Shown: positions 16,191 through 24,823, counted from the first letter of the stretch. The stretch is DNA of 64,000 nt from CG2-30-58-95 sp964618215 (GCA_964618215.1 CAZTZE010000007.1:1-64000); one strand, 5' to 3'. Notes: generated from the sequence alone by a model not told the origin. Numbers and translations: made by a program.

Positions 16191-16319
16191 TCCCATCACC
16201 ATCAACCTTTCTCTCATAGACATTATTTGGCGAATTATCTTCGAGAAAATTCGATGCAAAAGAGAACCGAACCTTATTGCCGATAATGTCTATGAAGAGA
16301 GAGTGACAAGGAACCTAAA

Positions 16320-17252
16320 ATGAAAATCGCAAATGACATCACTGAATTGATCGGCAATACTCCGCTGGTACGCATCCACCGCCTGAGCCAGGGATGCACT
16401 GCCGAGATTGTCGCCAAGCTGGAGTTTTTCAACCCGGCGCACAGCGTCAAGGACCGCATCGGCGTGGCGATGATTGACGCCGCCGAGCAGGCCGGTCTGA
16501 TTAAATCCGATACCATCATCCTTGAACCCACCAGCGGCAATACCGGCATCGCGCTGGCGTTTGTCTGCGCGGCGCGGAGATACAAGTGTGTGCTGACCAT
16601 GCCGGAGACGATGAGCAAGGAGCGGCGGATGCTGCTGCGCGCCTACGGCGCGGAGCTGGTTCTCACCCCCGGCAGCGAAGGAATGAATGGCGCAATCAAG
16701 AAAGCCGAAGAAATGGCCGCCGCCGACCCGCGCTATTTCATTCCGCAGCAGTTCAAGAACCCGGCCAACCCGGAAATCCACCGCCGGACGACCGCCGAGG
16801 AGATCTGGCGCGATACCGAAGGCAAGGTGGATATTCTCGTGGCCGGCATCGGCACCGGTGGGACAATCACCGGCGTCGGCGAGGAGATCAAGGGACGCAA
16901 ACCATCCTTCCGTGTTGTCGCGGTCGAACCGGATGCTTCGCCGGTGCTTTCCGGCGGGCAGAAAGGGCCGCACAAGATCCAGGGTATCGGCCCAGGCTTT
17001 GTGCCGGACATTCTGAATACTAAAATTTACGATGAAATCATCCGCGTGAAGGATGACGATGCCCTGGAGACCGCCCGCCGCATGGCCCGCGAAGAAGGTC
17101 TGCTGGTCGGCATCTCCTCGGGCGCGGCGACCTGGGCCGCCCTGCAGGTGGCGCGCCGCCCGGAGAACACCGGAAAACTGATTGTGGTCATCATCCCGTC
17201 TTTCGGTGAGCGCTATCTGTCTACGGCGTTGTTCGCCAATTTGGCGGACTAA
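16320..17252 (+). CDS. cysK: Cysteine synthase (O-acetylserine sulfhydrylase)
   Basis: 310 residues of the PLP fold-type II family. It forms cysteine from O-acetylserine and a sulfur donor. The PLP lysine is in NPAHSVKDRIG (near 42), the substrate loop is PTSGNTGIALAF (near 69), and the PLP phosphate loop is GIGTGGTITG (near 177). AAGGA precedes the ATG. It opens an operon with cysE, a thiocarboxylate carrier and a MoeZ-like protein. The carrier context raises the possibility that it accepts sulfur from a protein thiocarboxylate, as CysM does with CysO in mycobacteria, rather than (only) free sulfide. Confidence 0.94.
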   Translation: MKIANDITELIGNTPLVRIHRLSQGCTAEIVAKLEFFNPAHSVKDRIGVAMIDAAEQAGLIKSDTIILEPTSGNTGIALAFVCAARRYKCVLTMPETMSKERRMLLRAYGAELVLTPGSEGMNGAIKKAEEMAAADPRYFIPQQFKNPANPEIHRRTTAEEIWRDTEGKVDILVAGIGTGGTITGVGEEIKGRKPSFRVVAVEPDASPVLSGGQKGPHKIQGIGPGFVPDILNTKIYDEIIRVKDDDALETARRMAREEGLLVGISSGAATWAALQVARRPENTGKLIVVIIPSFGERYLSTALFANLAD

Positions 17253-17253
17253 T

Positions 17254-18009
17254 ATGACAATCAATCCTGCAATTCCTGTAACCATACGCGCAAAACACTG
17301 GGGAATTTTCCCTACCCTGCGCCGCGACATTCAATCCGTCTTCGAGCGCGACCCGGCGGCGCGCAGCGCGCTGGAAGTCTTGTTTTGCTACCCCGGCCTG
17401 CACGCCCTGTGGGGACACCGCCTCGCCCACGCTCTGTGGCGGCGCAATTTCAAATTACCGGCCCGCTGGCTCTCGCAATTGACGCGCAGCCTGACCGGCA
17501 TCGAAATTCACCCCGGCGCAAGGATTGGCCCCGGCTTTTTCATTGACCATGGCATGGGCGTGGTCATCGGCGAGACGGCCGAGATCGGCGGCGACGTGAC
17601 GATGTATCACGGCGTCACCCTGGGCGGCGCCAGCCTGAACAAGGGTAAACGTCACCCGACGATCGAAGACCGGGTGGTCATCGGCGCCGGGGCGAAGGTG
17701 CTGGGGGCGATCACCATCGGCGCGGACAGCCGCATCGGCGCCAACGCGGTGGTGGTCAAATCGGTGCCGCCCAACTCGGTGGTGGTGGGCGTGCCCGGAC
17801 AAGTCGTCTCGCGCAGTAGACCGCACCGCGCCAGCGACGCGCCTGACCTGAACCACACCTCCCTGCCGGACTTAATTGGGGTATCATTAACCTCGTTGAT
17901 GGCGCGCGTGCAGGCTTTGGAAGCCCACATTGACGGACACGCAACCGACATGCCGCACATCCACACTCCCGAAGCCGGCATCTGGCGCGGCGAAGATTTT
18001 TCAATATAG
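17254..18009 (+). CDS. cysE: Serine O-acetyltransferase
   Basis: About 251 residues. It makes O-acetylserine from serine and acetyl-CoA, the substrate of the preceding CysK. The N-terminal helical domain includes AKHWGIFPTLRRDIQSVFERDPAARS and the left-handed beta-helix of hexapeptide repeats runs from IEIHPGARIGPGFFIDHG (near 86) to about 190, with catalytic His in IDHGMGVVIG and YHGVTLGG. The C-terminal extension ends IWRGEDFSI. The ATG at 17254 starts one base after the cysK stop; a longer in-frame start inside cysK is rejected. Spacing indicates translational coupling. Confidence 0.94.
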   Translation: MTINPAIPVTIRAKHWGIFPTLRRDIQSVFERDPAARSALEVLFCYPGLHALWGHRLAHALWRRNFKLPARWLSQLTRSLTGIEIHPGARIGPGFFIDHGMGVVIGETAEIGGDVTMYHGVTLGGASLNKGKRHPTIEDRVVIGAGAKVLGAITIGADSRIGANAVVVKSVPPNSVVVGVPGQVVSRSRPHRASDAPDLNHTSLPDLIGVSLTSLMARVQALEAHIDGHATDMPHIHTPEAGIWRGEDFSI

Positions 18010-18026
18010 AGATTCGAGAAGCTGCC

Positions 18027-18299
18027 ATGCCTGTTCTAAAAATGCCCACCCCGCTGCGTTCCTATGTCAACGACCAGTCCGAAGTGACCGTAACCGGCAC
18101 GACGGTCGGCGAAGCCATGCAAAGCCTGGTGGCGCAGTTCCCGGCGCTGAAATTGCATCTGTATAATGGCGAGGGTCAGTTGCGTCCATTCGTCAATCTT
18201 TTCATCGGCGAAAGCAACATCAAAGAACTTCAGGGTCTGGGAACCTCGCTTGGCGAAGACGATAAACTGCTTCTCGTCCCGTCCATTGCAGGCGGATAA
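18027..18299 (+). CDS. MoaD/ThiS-like sulfur carrier (CysO-like)
   Basis: 90 residues ending in Gly-Gly (PSIAGG), the thiocarboxylation site. Beta-grasp features include PTPLRSYVNDQSEVTVTG and LGEDDKLLLVPSIAGG. Position between cysE and a MoeZ-like activating enzyme, and downstream of cysK, matches the CysO role: carry sulfur as a C-terminal thiocarboxylate for cysteine formation. Unlike some CysO precursors, the chain ends directly in GG, so no protease processing is needed. No Mec-type JAB peptidase gene is present here to release cysteine from the carrier. Confidence 0.85.
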   Translation: MPVLKMPTPLRSYVNDQSEVTVTGTTVGEAMQSLVAQFPALKLHLYNGEGQLRPFVNLFIGESNIKELQGLGTSLGEDDKLLLVPSIAGG

Positions 18300-18360
18300 C
18301 GCGCAAACCTGGAAACGGTGGTTCCCCTCTTCGGTGCAGTTTTTGCGACATTGTGGATAA

Positions 18361-18458
18361 TGAACCGCGAAGGCGCGCACCGTCCCGGTGTCCTTCGGGA
18401 AAGAACGCAAAAAAACCTTTATAAAAAGCCTTCGCGGGCTTCGTTTCTTCGCGGTTCA
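18361..18458. repeat. Palindromic element (GAACCGCGAAG family) inside the cysteine operon
   Basis: Arms GAACCGCGAAG (18362-18372) and CTTCGCGGTTC (18447-18457) with an A-rich centre. It fills much of the 233-bp gap between the carrier and the MoeZ-like gene. Related in layout to 59911-60042. Confidence 0.75.
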
Positions 18459-18532
18459 AATCCACGATCCTGCAACTGCACTCAACAGGGAGACTACCTG
18501 TAAACGTGAAAACGTGACAACCTAAGGCAAAT

Positions 18533-19684
<1,152 letters not shown>

Positions 19685-19719
19685 GACAGTGTGCGGTTTT
19701 CAGTGAACAGTGAAGAGTG

Positions 19720-19757
19720 AACAGCCCTGGCGGTAGTGCGCCGGGGCTGTTGTGTTA
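19720..19757 (+). terminator. Terminator of the cysteine operon
   Basis: Stem AACAGCCCTGGCG (19720-19732) with CGCCGGGGCTGTT (19739-19751), then GTGTTAG. Preceded by a 7-bp tract (19699-19722, TTCAGTG/AACAGTG units). Confidence 0.75.
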
Positions 19758-19816
19758 GATCTATTGTGGGTCTTTGATTCCGGCGTTTTATGCAAGAAGC
19801 AGTATAATCCAGCGTA

Positions 19817-20023
19817 ATGAGAACAAATTTTGTCGAGCGCAGGGGACGGATCAAAGACCTGGACCGGTCATTTGACGTGAAGTTCTGGCAGGCCCAGCCG
19901 GCAAGCGCGCGGTTTCAGGCTACCTGGGAATTGATTGTTCATGCGATGAGGGTCAAAGGGCGCGATGTTCGTCAACTCCGACTTCAGCGATCTGTTGAAA
20001 CTTTTCAACGACAACGGCGTTAG
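19817..20023 (+). CDS. Small basic protein, probable antitoxin-like partner of the following nucleotidyltransferase
   Basis: 68 residues rich in Arg and Gln. It begins MRTNFVERRGRIKDLDRSFD and ends with a basic VRQLRLQRSVETFQRQRR. TATAAT (19803-19808) lies 8 bp before the ATG with no Shine-Dalgarno, suggesting a leaderless message. It overlaps the next gene by 59 bp in another frame, a layout seen for two-gene toxin-antitoxin-like units with a nucleotidyltransferase. Function is inferred from arrangement only. Confidence 0.55.
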   Translation: MRTNFVERRGRIKDLDRSFDVKFWQAQPASARFQATWELIVHAMRVKGRDVRQLRLQRSVETFQRQRR

Positions 20024-20162
20024 ATACCTGGTCATCGGCGGGTACGCGGTCGTCCAGTACGCAGAACCGCGCTACACCAAAGACCTCGATCTCTGGATCA
20101 GCACCGATGCCGCCAGCGCGGAAGCCGTGTTTCGTACCCTGCGCCTCTTTGGTCAGACCTGA
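19965..20162 (+). pseudogene. Truncated nucleotidyltransferase (MNT/DUF6036-like)
   Basis: The first 65 residues of a nucleotidyltransferase fold are present: LKLFNDNGVRYLVIGGYAVV followed by KDLDLWI, the GG...DxD metal-binding signature. Full-length members are around 150-200 residues; this one is cut at about codon 63 where the 96-bp inverted-repeat element (20155-20250) begins. No continuation is found beyond the element, where an hsdS fragment on the opposite strand follows. Confidence 0.75.
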
Positions 20163-20250
20163 CAGGTTTCATCGTGGCGCTATTCAATCGCAACTCACGC
20201 GTGGACAATGGCGCGAGTCGGGAAAGGTGTCGCGGAAACCTGTCAGGTCT
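20155..20250. mobile_element. 96-bp inverted-repeat element, copy 1 of 2
   Basis: Perfect 16-bp terminal inverted repeats AGACCTGACAGGTTTC (20155-20170) and its complement (20235-20250). The second copy at 53906-54001 has exactly the same length, related ends and a similar interior in reverse orientation (for example GGCGCGAGT and TCGCGG). It truncates the nucleotidyltransferase gene. No coding capacity: MITE-like. Confidence 0.8.
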
Positions 20251-20252
20251 TT

Positions 20253-20423
20253 TCACAACTCTCCCTTGAATGCCCCTCCCTGCGGTCGCAGCACGGACGG
20301 CAGCAGCGCGTCCAATTCCTTTTGGGTTTCGGACTGCAACTGCTTCAGCGACGCGAGCCGCGCCTAGACGCTATCGAGATACGCCACGATGCGTCGCTGT
20401 TCGTCTGAAAAGACTTCAATCAT
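20253..20423 (-). pseudogene. hsdS 3'-end copy 1 (broken by TAG)
   Basis: Starts ATG ATT GAA overlapping the stop of the upstream HEPN/zinc-ribbon gene by 8 nt, then encodes DEQRRIVAYLDSV, a TAG stop (20366-20364), ARLASLKQLQSETQKELDALLPSVL and GGAFKGEL stop. It is the distal conserved helix region of HsdS (compare residues about 350-400 of the gene at 22851-24053) without any target-recognition domain. A small insertion (RPQG) precedes the last residues. It is one of three partial copies. Confidence 0.9.
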
Positions 20424-21216
20424 TTTGAATATCTTCCCAGCAACTATTACATATAGTAAAATCTGGGTCTTCACTATGGAAATCCAAAGAGCCAGAAGGT
20501 GCTTGAAAACCACATCGTGCACACTCAATAAAACCGCCTTCATATTTGCATAATTGACACTGGGAAATATCACTGCTTGGCGAAAACACATAATATTCCT
20601 GCCAACATTCAGGACAATCAATTACATCAAACTGCCAATCCATTTGATCCTTTGCTCTAGCAGGTTCATTTTCTTTTCGGATTTTTTCAATGTTCTGCTT
20701 GGCTAGTTCCTGCAAATGCTTAAGAGCTTCGTCAATGGAAATCAACTTCTGAACATCATCCTGTTCGAAGTAATCTCGAATATCCCTCTGGAATTCATCT
20801 TTTAAGAAGCGAGTTATAAATGCAATAGCAGCATGATCTTTTCCAAGTACTTCTTCGAAAGTGATTTCGATCTCATAATGCTGTATTCGATTTCGAATGT
20901 CTGATAAAAGTGAAATAGTATCTCTTTCTTCTTCATCCAGTTTTACATGGGCGATTTGCTCAAGCCTTTTAATAGCCTCGTCAATAGTTACTGTATTGGC
21001 ATTGAGATTACCAGCTTGCTCAACTTTTGTAAAAATTAGCGACCAATGTTCTCTTTTTAGGCGTTCCTTTAAAAGTAATTCGACCGATTGAGCTACAAGA
21101 AGTACTGACAATTTCAATTCGCCTTGGGTTGGACTATCTTTTAACGCAAACCCAATACCTTGCTGTAAAGAGTCAATTGCGTTTTCAAGTAAATTAAATT
21201 TGAAGCCCTTTGCCAT
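20416..21216 (-). CDS. HEPN-domain protein with C-terminal zinc ribbon
   Basis: 266 residues. The first 150 residues are helical with RNRIQHYE (near residue 109), the R-x4-H signature of HEPN ribonucleases, after VLLVAQSVELLLKERL. The C-terminal 75 residues carry four CxxC pairs (CPEC, CQLC, CARC, CNSC), a double zinc ribbon. HEPN proteins are commonly RNA-cleaving effectors in defence and toxin systems. The ATG lies 1 bp after the stop of an hsdS 3'-end copy, whose final codons AAAGGAGAACTG supply the Shine-Dalgarno. Downstream another hsdS 3' copy overlaps its stop. AT-rich composition differs from the surrounding GC-rich core genes, consistent with transfer. Confidence 0.75.
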   Translation of the reverse strand: MAKGFKFNLLENAIDSLQQGIGFALKDSPTQGELKLSVLLVAQSVELLLKERLKREHWSLIFTKVEQAGNLNANTVTIDEAIKRLEQIAHVKLDEEERDTISLLSDIRNRIQHYEIEITFEEVLGKDHAAIAFITRFLKDEFQRDIRDYFEQDDVQKLISIDEALKHLQELAKQNIEKIRKENEPARAKDQMDWQFDVIDCPECWQEYYVFSPSSDISQCQLCKYEGGFIECARCGFQAPSGSLDFHSEDPDFTICNSCWEDIQND

Positions 21217-21217
21217 A

Positions 21218-21309
21218 TTACAGTTCTCCTTTGAACGCCCTATCCAGCACGGACGGTAGCAGCGCGGACAACTCCTCCCCCGTAGCGGACTGTAACTCGC
21301 GCAGCGACG
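21218..21309 (-). pseudogene. hsdS 3'-end copy 3 (partial)
   Basis: Encodes ASLRELQSATGEELSALLPSVLDRAFKGEL and a stop, almost identical to the end of the intact HsdS. The upstream half of the conserved region is missing; foreign sequence and a 199-bp inverted-repeat element lie there. Its last codons act as ribosome-binding site for the HEPN/zinc-ribbon gene. Confidence 0.85.
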
Positions 21310-21330
21310 CTGTTTGCATTTCGTAATCAG

Positions 21331-21529
21331 AATTGATTAGAGTGTGACTAAAATCAGTTGGTAGCAAGTCAATTGGTTCCCGGAGTTGCATCTCAGCAAC
21401 ATAAGCCACGAACTTTGCCGCTAAAACGCTCGGAAAATAGACAAAATCGGGATTTTAAGGATGGTCAATTCATTCTTGGAGAAATTGCCTAAAGTCCGAT
21501 CAACCAGATTTAGTCACACTCAATTGATT
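21331..21529. mobile_element. 199-bp inverted-repeat element (MITE-like)
   Basis: Imperfect inverted ends of about 29 bp with the core AGTGTGACTAAA at 21341-21352 and its complement at 21509-21520. No open frame of note inside. It separates hsdS 3'-end copies 2 and 3 and may be a decayed cargo or an insertion remnant. Confidence 0.55.
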
Positions 21530-21555
21530 ATCTCTCGTTTCATTCAAACTCTCAA

Positions 21556-21600
21556 TTCCCCTTCCCCTAAATCCGCACTTTGGATTTAGGGGAAGGACGG
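21556..21600. repeat. Hairpin CCTAAATCC...GGATTTAGG
   Basis: Arms CCCCTTCCCCTAAATCC and GGATTTAGGGGAAGG around GCACTTT. Same family as the hairpin at 53079-53116. On the minus strand it follows hsdS 3'-end copy 2. Confidence 0.75.
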
Positions 21601-21608
21601 GAAGGGGG

Positions 21609-21818
21609 TCACAACTCTCCCTTAAACGCCCTATCCAGCACGGACGGCAGCAACGTCCGCCCAAAAAGCGGGCGCAACTCCTCCCCCGTAGCGGACTGTA
21701 ATATCACCCCCTTGTGGGGCTCCCGCACCGCCACCAGCCGCGCTTGCCGAAGGTCTCGCGTTAGCGAGAAGCTATCGAGATACACCACGATTCGCCGCTG
21801 TTCGATGGCGCTTTTCAT
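21609..21818 (-). pseudogene. hsdS 3'-end copy 2 (open frame, 69 codons)
   Basis: ATG overlaps the stop of the pentapeptide/TIR-like gene (ATGA). It encodes MKSAI then EQRRIVVYLDS, a repeat-derived insertion (SLTRDLRQ..., containing the palindrome CTCGCGTTAGCGAG), QSATGEEL, a second small insertion and LLPSVLDRAFKGEL stop. The frame is open and translationally coupled to the cargo gene, so a short HsdS-helix peptide might be made, although it is listed here as a gene fragment. Confidence 0.85.
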
Positions 21819-22849
21819 GCTTTGCCCTTTTCTAAAAAATCTTTACCTGAAATTACATCTGGCACTTGCGCCTTGATAATCCTCAATTCATTCCGTTTTT
21901 TCATGGCAGGGTCAATAATCAATGGTTTCAAAATTTTCATTAGCGTTTCGGCCGAATCGTATGTTATTGTATTTAATACCCAATTATATTTTTTCTGTAG
22001 ATCAACCATCATCGCAAAGGGACTTTCGCCTTCCTGAATGATCGGTACGAAAGGAATTTGGTAATCTGGAACTGTTGCTTGCAGTTCAAGTGGCGACGAT
22101 TTCGGGTTGGTCACATCAGCTATTACAAAATATGAAAGTCCTGCCAGCGTCTTGATTGTCTCTGTGAAGTCTTTATCCGTGGGACGGTCAAAGTCGAAAA
22201 CAATAGGCAGTAAGTCATATTCACGTAATTTGTTTCTTAGTGCATCTAATATTCCCTTGCGCCCGGGAATGGCAAATCGACCTAAAAGGAGGACAGATTT
22301 AGATGTGAGGGTATTTATAACATCCCGGATTTCTTCATTATTCAAAATCAGATAAATAAATTGAGCAACTTTTATATTATCAACTCTAATTGTAGATTGC
22401 TCTGCTCGAGTGATTATCAAATCCTTTTGTTCTTCAAACTCACCTTTCAAATCCCAAACACTAATTCCATAGACCCAACTTCCGGAAACTTTTGCCTTGT
22501 CAATTTTTGCTTCTACTAAACTTACTCCCTGAAGATTAGCTTCACTGAGATCAACTCCTGTAAGATTTGCTTGAAGGAGATCAGAAGACCTTAGATCGGC
22601 TCTCACAAGATTAGCTCCAGTGAGATCAGCCCGTCTAAGGAATGTATAGCTGAGATCGGCATCTTGGAGGTCGGCTCCACTCAGATCGACTGACCAGAGC
22701 TGTGCTTTACGAAGAGATGCTCCCCTAAGATGCGCATCTCTCAAATCGAGTTTATCGGGACCGATCCCAGATGCATGTTTGTTAGCTCTCCACTTATTCC
22801 AAACCTCCACACCCTGCCTCAAAATCGCTAGTTGTTCTTGATTTGCCAT
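21815..22849 (-). CDS. Pentapeptide-repeat protein with C-terminal TIR-like domain
   Basis: 344 residues. Residues about 34-115 are pentapeptide repeats of the A(D/N)Lxx type (DLRDAHLRGASLRKAQLW, ADLTGANLVRADL). A short helical segment follows. Residues about 180-300 form a Rossmann-like domain (VLLLGRFAIPGRKGILDAL, FDFDRPTDKDFTETIKTL, YFVIADVTNP) similar in pattern to TIR-like nucleotide-binding domains found fused to pentapeptide repeats; the E of FTET is the candidate catalytic residue. It may be an NAD-cleaving defence effector, which is inference. The ATG comes 1 bp after the hsdS stop codon and uses AAAGGAG of the hsdS tail as ribosome-binding site; its stop overlaps an hsdS 3'-end copy. 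Confidence 0.75.
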   Translation of the reverse strand: MANQEQLAILRQGVEVWNKWRANKHASGIGPDKLDLRDAHLRGASLRKAQLWSVDLSGADLQDADLSYTFLRRADLTGANLVRADLRSSDLLQANLTGVDLSEANLQGVSLVEAKIDKAKVSGSWVYGISVWDLKGEFEEQKDLIITRAEQSTIRVDNIKVAQFIYLILNNEEIRDVINTLTSKSVLLLGRFAIPGRKGILDALRNKLREYDLLPIVFDFDRPTDKDFTETIKTLAGLSYFVIADVTNPKSSPLELQATVPDYQIPFVPIIQEGESPFAMMVDLQKKYNWVLNTITYDSAETLMKILKPLIIDPAMKKRNELRIIKAQVPDVISGKDFLEKGKA

Positions 22850-22850
22850 G

Positions 22851-24053
22851 CTACAACTCTCCTTTGAACGCCCTATCCAGCACGGAGGGTAGCAAAGCGT
22901 CCAACTCCTCCCCCGTAGCAGACTGTAACTCCCGCAGCGACGCCAGCCGCGCTTGGACGCTATCGAGATACGCCACGATGCGCCGCTGTTCGTCGAGCGG
23001 GGGAATGGGAATCATGAATGATTTTATGTTTGAACCACTGATGCCAATGTTGCCCGCCGTTGTTTTTCCAAGTTCTTCAATTTGACTTCGGACTTTTCTG
23101 GAACTCAATGCAAAGACCAAATAATCAGGCAAGATGAACTCTTCATTTGCTCGCAATCTAATCAACTTATCAGGATAAATGATTTTCTCGTCATCTTTGG
23201 CTTTGTAGATTGCCGCCTTTGCCACACGGTTAATATCTCCATTGTATCGAACAACAAAGACTTCGTTGTTTTGCATATAAAAGGGGGTTGCTTTTTCTTC
23301 TGGTACATCAACAATGTTGAAGGCACTTAAATCAACGAATCTATTTGGCGAACTGGAAACAGCGTTGATTCGCAACATCCTTTTCCCATCGCCTCCAACT
23401 TTAGATTGAGGAGCAAGACCATTCCTAGGAGATTCTTTGAGAACGTTTTCAAGTCTCTGAATTTCCCAACCCTGTTCATCAAGAGCATAAGTTGTTGCTC
23501 TTGCTAGAAGAATTTCTACTTCTCTGCCCGCCTCCTCCCGCAGGGACTGTGCCTTTGCAATGCGGGCGGCAAGGATTTCGACATGCGCCAAGATGCGGCG
23601 TTGTTCATTCAGTGTTGGGAGAGGAATTGGAACAGAAAGAAAGCGTTTTGATTTTAGTTCCGTTTTAATTCCGCCAGGAACATGATGCTGAACAATATCA
23701 CGGAAAGCGGCGCTTCGTAAAAACCACCAAAGATATTTGATTTCAACTCGTTCTTTATTTGGAATGTAAGAGCCATAATGAATGGTTCCTGCAATTGGTC
23801 TATTTTGCTTTTCGTCATAAATTGCAATTGCACCTTTCGCAGCATTGATACCTGAAATAACCAAATCGCCTGGGCGAATCAGAATCATCCCTGTTTTAGT
23901 TTTGCCATCGGAACGTAACTCAATCCTGCCTTGATTGAAGCCAATTTTACTGACAATACTAACCTCACCATTCTCCAAACTTTCGGGAGATGGCGTTTCT
24001 TTTCGTTCTGTTAAAACTTCACCCAATAATATTTCCTGCCAGCCGTTTGTCAT
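22851..24053 (-). CDS. hsdS: Type I restriction-modification specificity subunit
   Basis: 400 residues with the classic HsdS plan: target-recognition domain 1 (1-150), central conserved helix (NEQRRILAHVEILAARIAKAQ, near 158), target-recognition domain 2 (about 205-345) and distal conserved helix (DEQRRIVAYLDSVQARLASL, near 350) ending DRAFKGEL. It directs HsdM and HsdR to a bipartite DNA sequence. It is the only intact hsdS; three partial copies of its last 30-50 codons lie downstream between cargo genes. Its final codons double as Shine-Dalgarno of the next gene. Confidence 0.93.
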   Translation of the reverse strand: MTNGWQEILLGEVLTERKETPSPESLENGEVSIVSKIGFNQGRIELRSDGKTKTGMILIRPGDLVISGINAAKGAIAIYDEKQNRPIAGTIHYGSYIPNKERVEIKYLWWFLRSAAFRDIVQHHVPGGIKTELKSKRFLSVPIPLPTLNEQRRILAHVEILAARIAKAQSLREEAGREVEILLARATTYALDEQGWEIQRLENVLKESPRNGLAPQSKVGGDGKRMLRINAVSSSPNRFVDLSAFNIVDVPEEKATPFYMQNNEVFVVRYNGDINRVAKAAIYKAKDDEKIIYPDKLIRLRANEEFILPDYLVFALSSRKVRSQIEELGKTTAGNIGISGSNIKSFMIPIPPLDEQRRIVAYLDSVQARLASLRELQSATGEELDALLPSVLDRAFKGEL

Positions 24054-24090
24054 CGTTTACATCAGTTCCTAAAAATATCCTCCTGAAAAC

Positions 24091-24426
24091 TTATTCAGGA
24101 GGAACGATTTTGGATAGTTCTTCGATCAAGGGCGGGATTTTATTTTGAACCGTATCCCAAACCTGATTGATGTCCACCACGTCATACTCATGAATGACCA
24201 GGTTTCTCATGCTCGTCATCTCGCGCCAGGGGATCTGCGGATACGCGTCGCGAGTTTCCTGAGAAACGCGCCGCGCGGCTTCGCCGATAATCTCGATACG
24301 GCGCACGACCGCATCCTGGCATTGGATATCTTCGTAAAACTCATCCCAGGTTTTGTCGAAGACGTAATCCAGGGCTATTTTTGCGGATTCCAGAATGTCC
24401 ACCAGATACGTATCATCGCGCGACAT
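24091..24426 (-). CDS. hepT: HepT-type HEPN toxin
   Basis: 111 residues, DUF86/HepT family. RNLVIHEYDVVD near residue 74 contains the Rx4HxY motif of the RNase active site. Overlaps the MntA gene by 14 nt in the usual antitoxin-toxin order. In characterised pairs MntA AMPylates the tyrosine of this motif to silence HepT. A second MntA-HepT pair is at 49614-50268. It sits directly upstream of hsdS. Confidence 0.9.
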   Translation of the reverse strand: MSRDDTYLVDILESAKIALDYVFDKTWDEFYEDIQCQDAVVRRIEIIGEAARRVSQETRDAYPQIPWREMTSMRNLVIHEYDVVDINQVWDTVQNKIPPLIEELSKIVPPE

Positions 24427-24730
24427 GGATCACCTGCGCCGAGTCGAGGATGTTTTTTCGCCTGAGATAGTTGCGGCTGGTTTCCACGCCGCGCTTGCTG
24501 ATCAAATCCACTTCGCGCCCGAAGATGGCTTTCAATTCGTCCTGCATGTGAACCATGTCGAACAAAGTGACGTGCGCCTGCGGCGCAAACGAGACCAGCA
24601 CATCCACGTCGCTGTCGGGGCGAAAATCAGCGCGCAAAGCCGAGCCGAAAATGGCAAACTCTGAAATATTCCAGCGTTTGCAAAACTCGGCAATTTTCAC
24701 TTTGGGGACCTTGATCTTCAACTTATTCAT
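24413..24730 (-). CDS. mntA: MntA-type nucleotidyltransferase antitoxin
   Basis: 105 residues. The GSALRADFRPDSDVDVLVSF segment (near 32-51) shows the GS-x10-DxD nucleotidyltransferase signature. FGREVDLISKRGVETSRN near residue 72 is typical. Predicted to AMPylate and neutralise the adjacent HepT. It is similar in sequence to the protein at 49614-49958. Confidence 0.9.
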   Translation of the reverse strand: MNKLKIKVPKVKIAEFCKRWNISEFAIFGSALRADFRPDSDVDVLVSFAPQAHVTLFDMVHMQDELKAIFGREVDLISKRGVETSRNYLRRKNILDSAQVIHVAR

Positions 24731-24766
24731 GCTGTAATTATAGCAATTTTTTTACTCTTTTATCGC

Positions 24767-24813
24767 AAGACATCCGAGTTTGCTTGTCCCCATAAGGGGA
24801 TGAGAAACTCGGA
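24767..24813. repeat. Palindrome CCGAGTTT...AAACTCGG
   Basis: Arms CCGAGTTT and AAACTCGG around TCCCCATAAGGGGA, preceded by GACAT and followed by AGG, as in the element at 13258-13310. Confidence 0.7.
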
Positions 24814-24823
24814 GGCCTATAAT

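Noticed and set aside
15985..16310. T-box riboswitch in front of cysK
   Set aside because: No recognisable T-box antiterminator (AGGGTGGNACCGCG) or AGTA box could be placed; the leader-peptide attenuator explains the layout better, though a divergent T-box is not fully excluded.
20155..24053. Phage or integrative element with integrase
   Set aside because: No integrase, transposase, phage structural or plasmid genes found; only short inverted-repeat elements and cargo.
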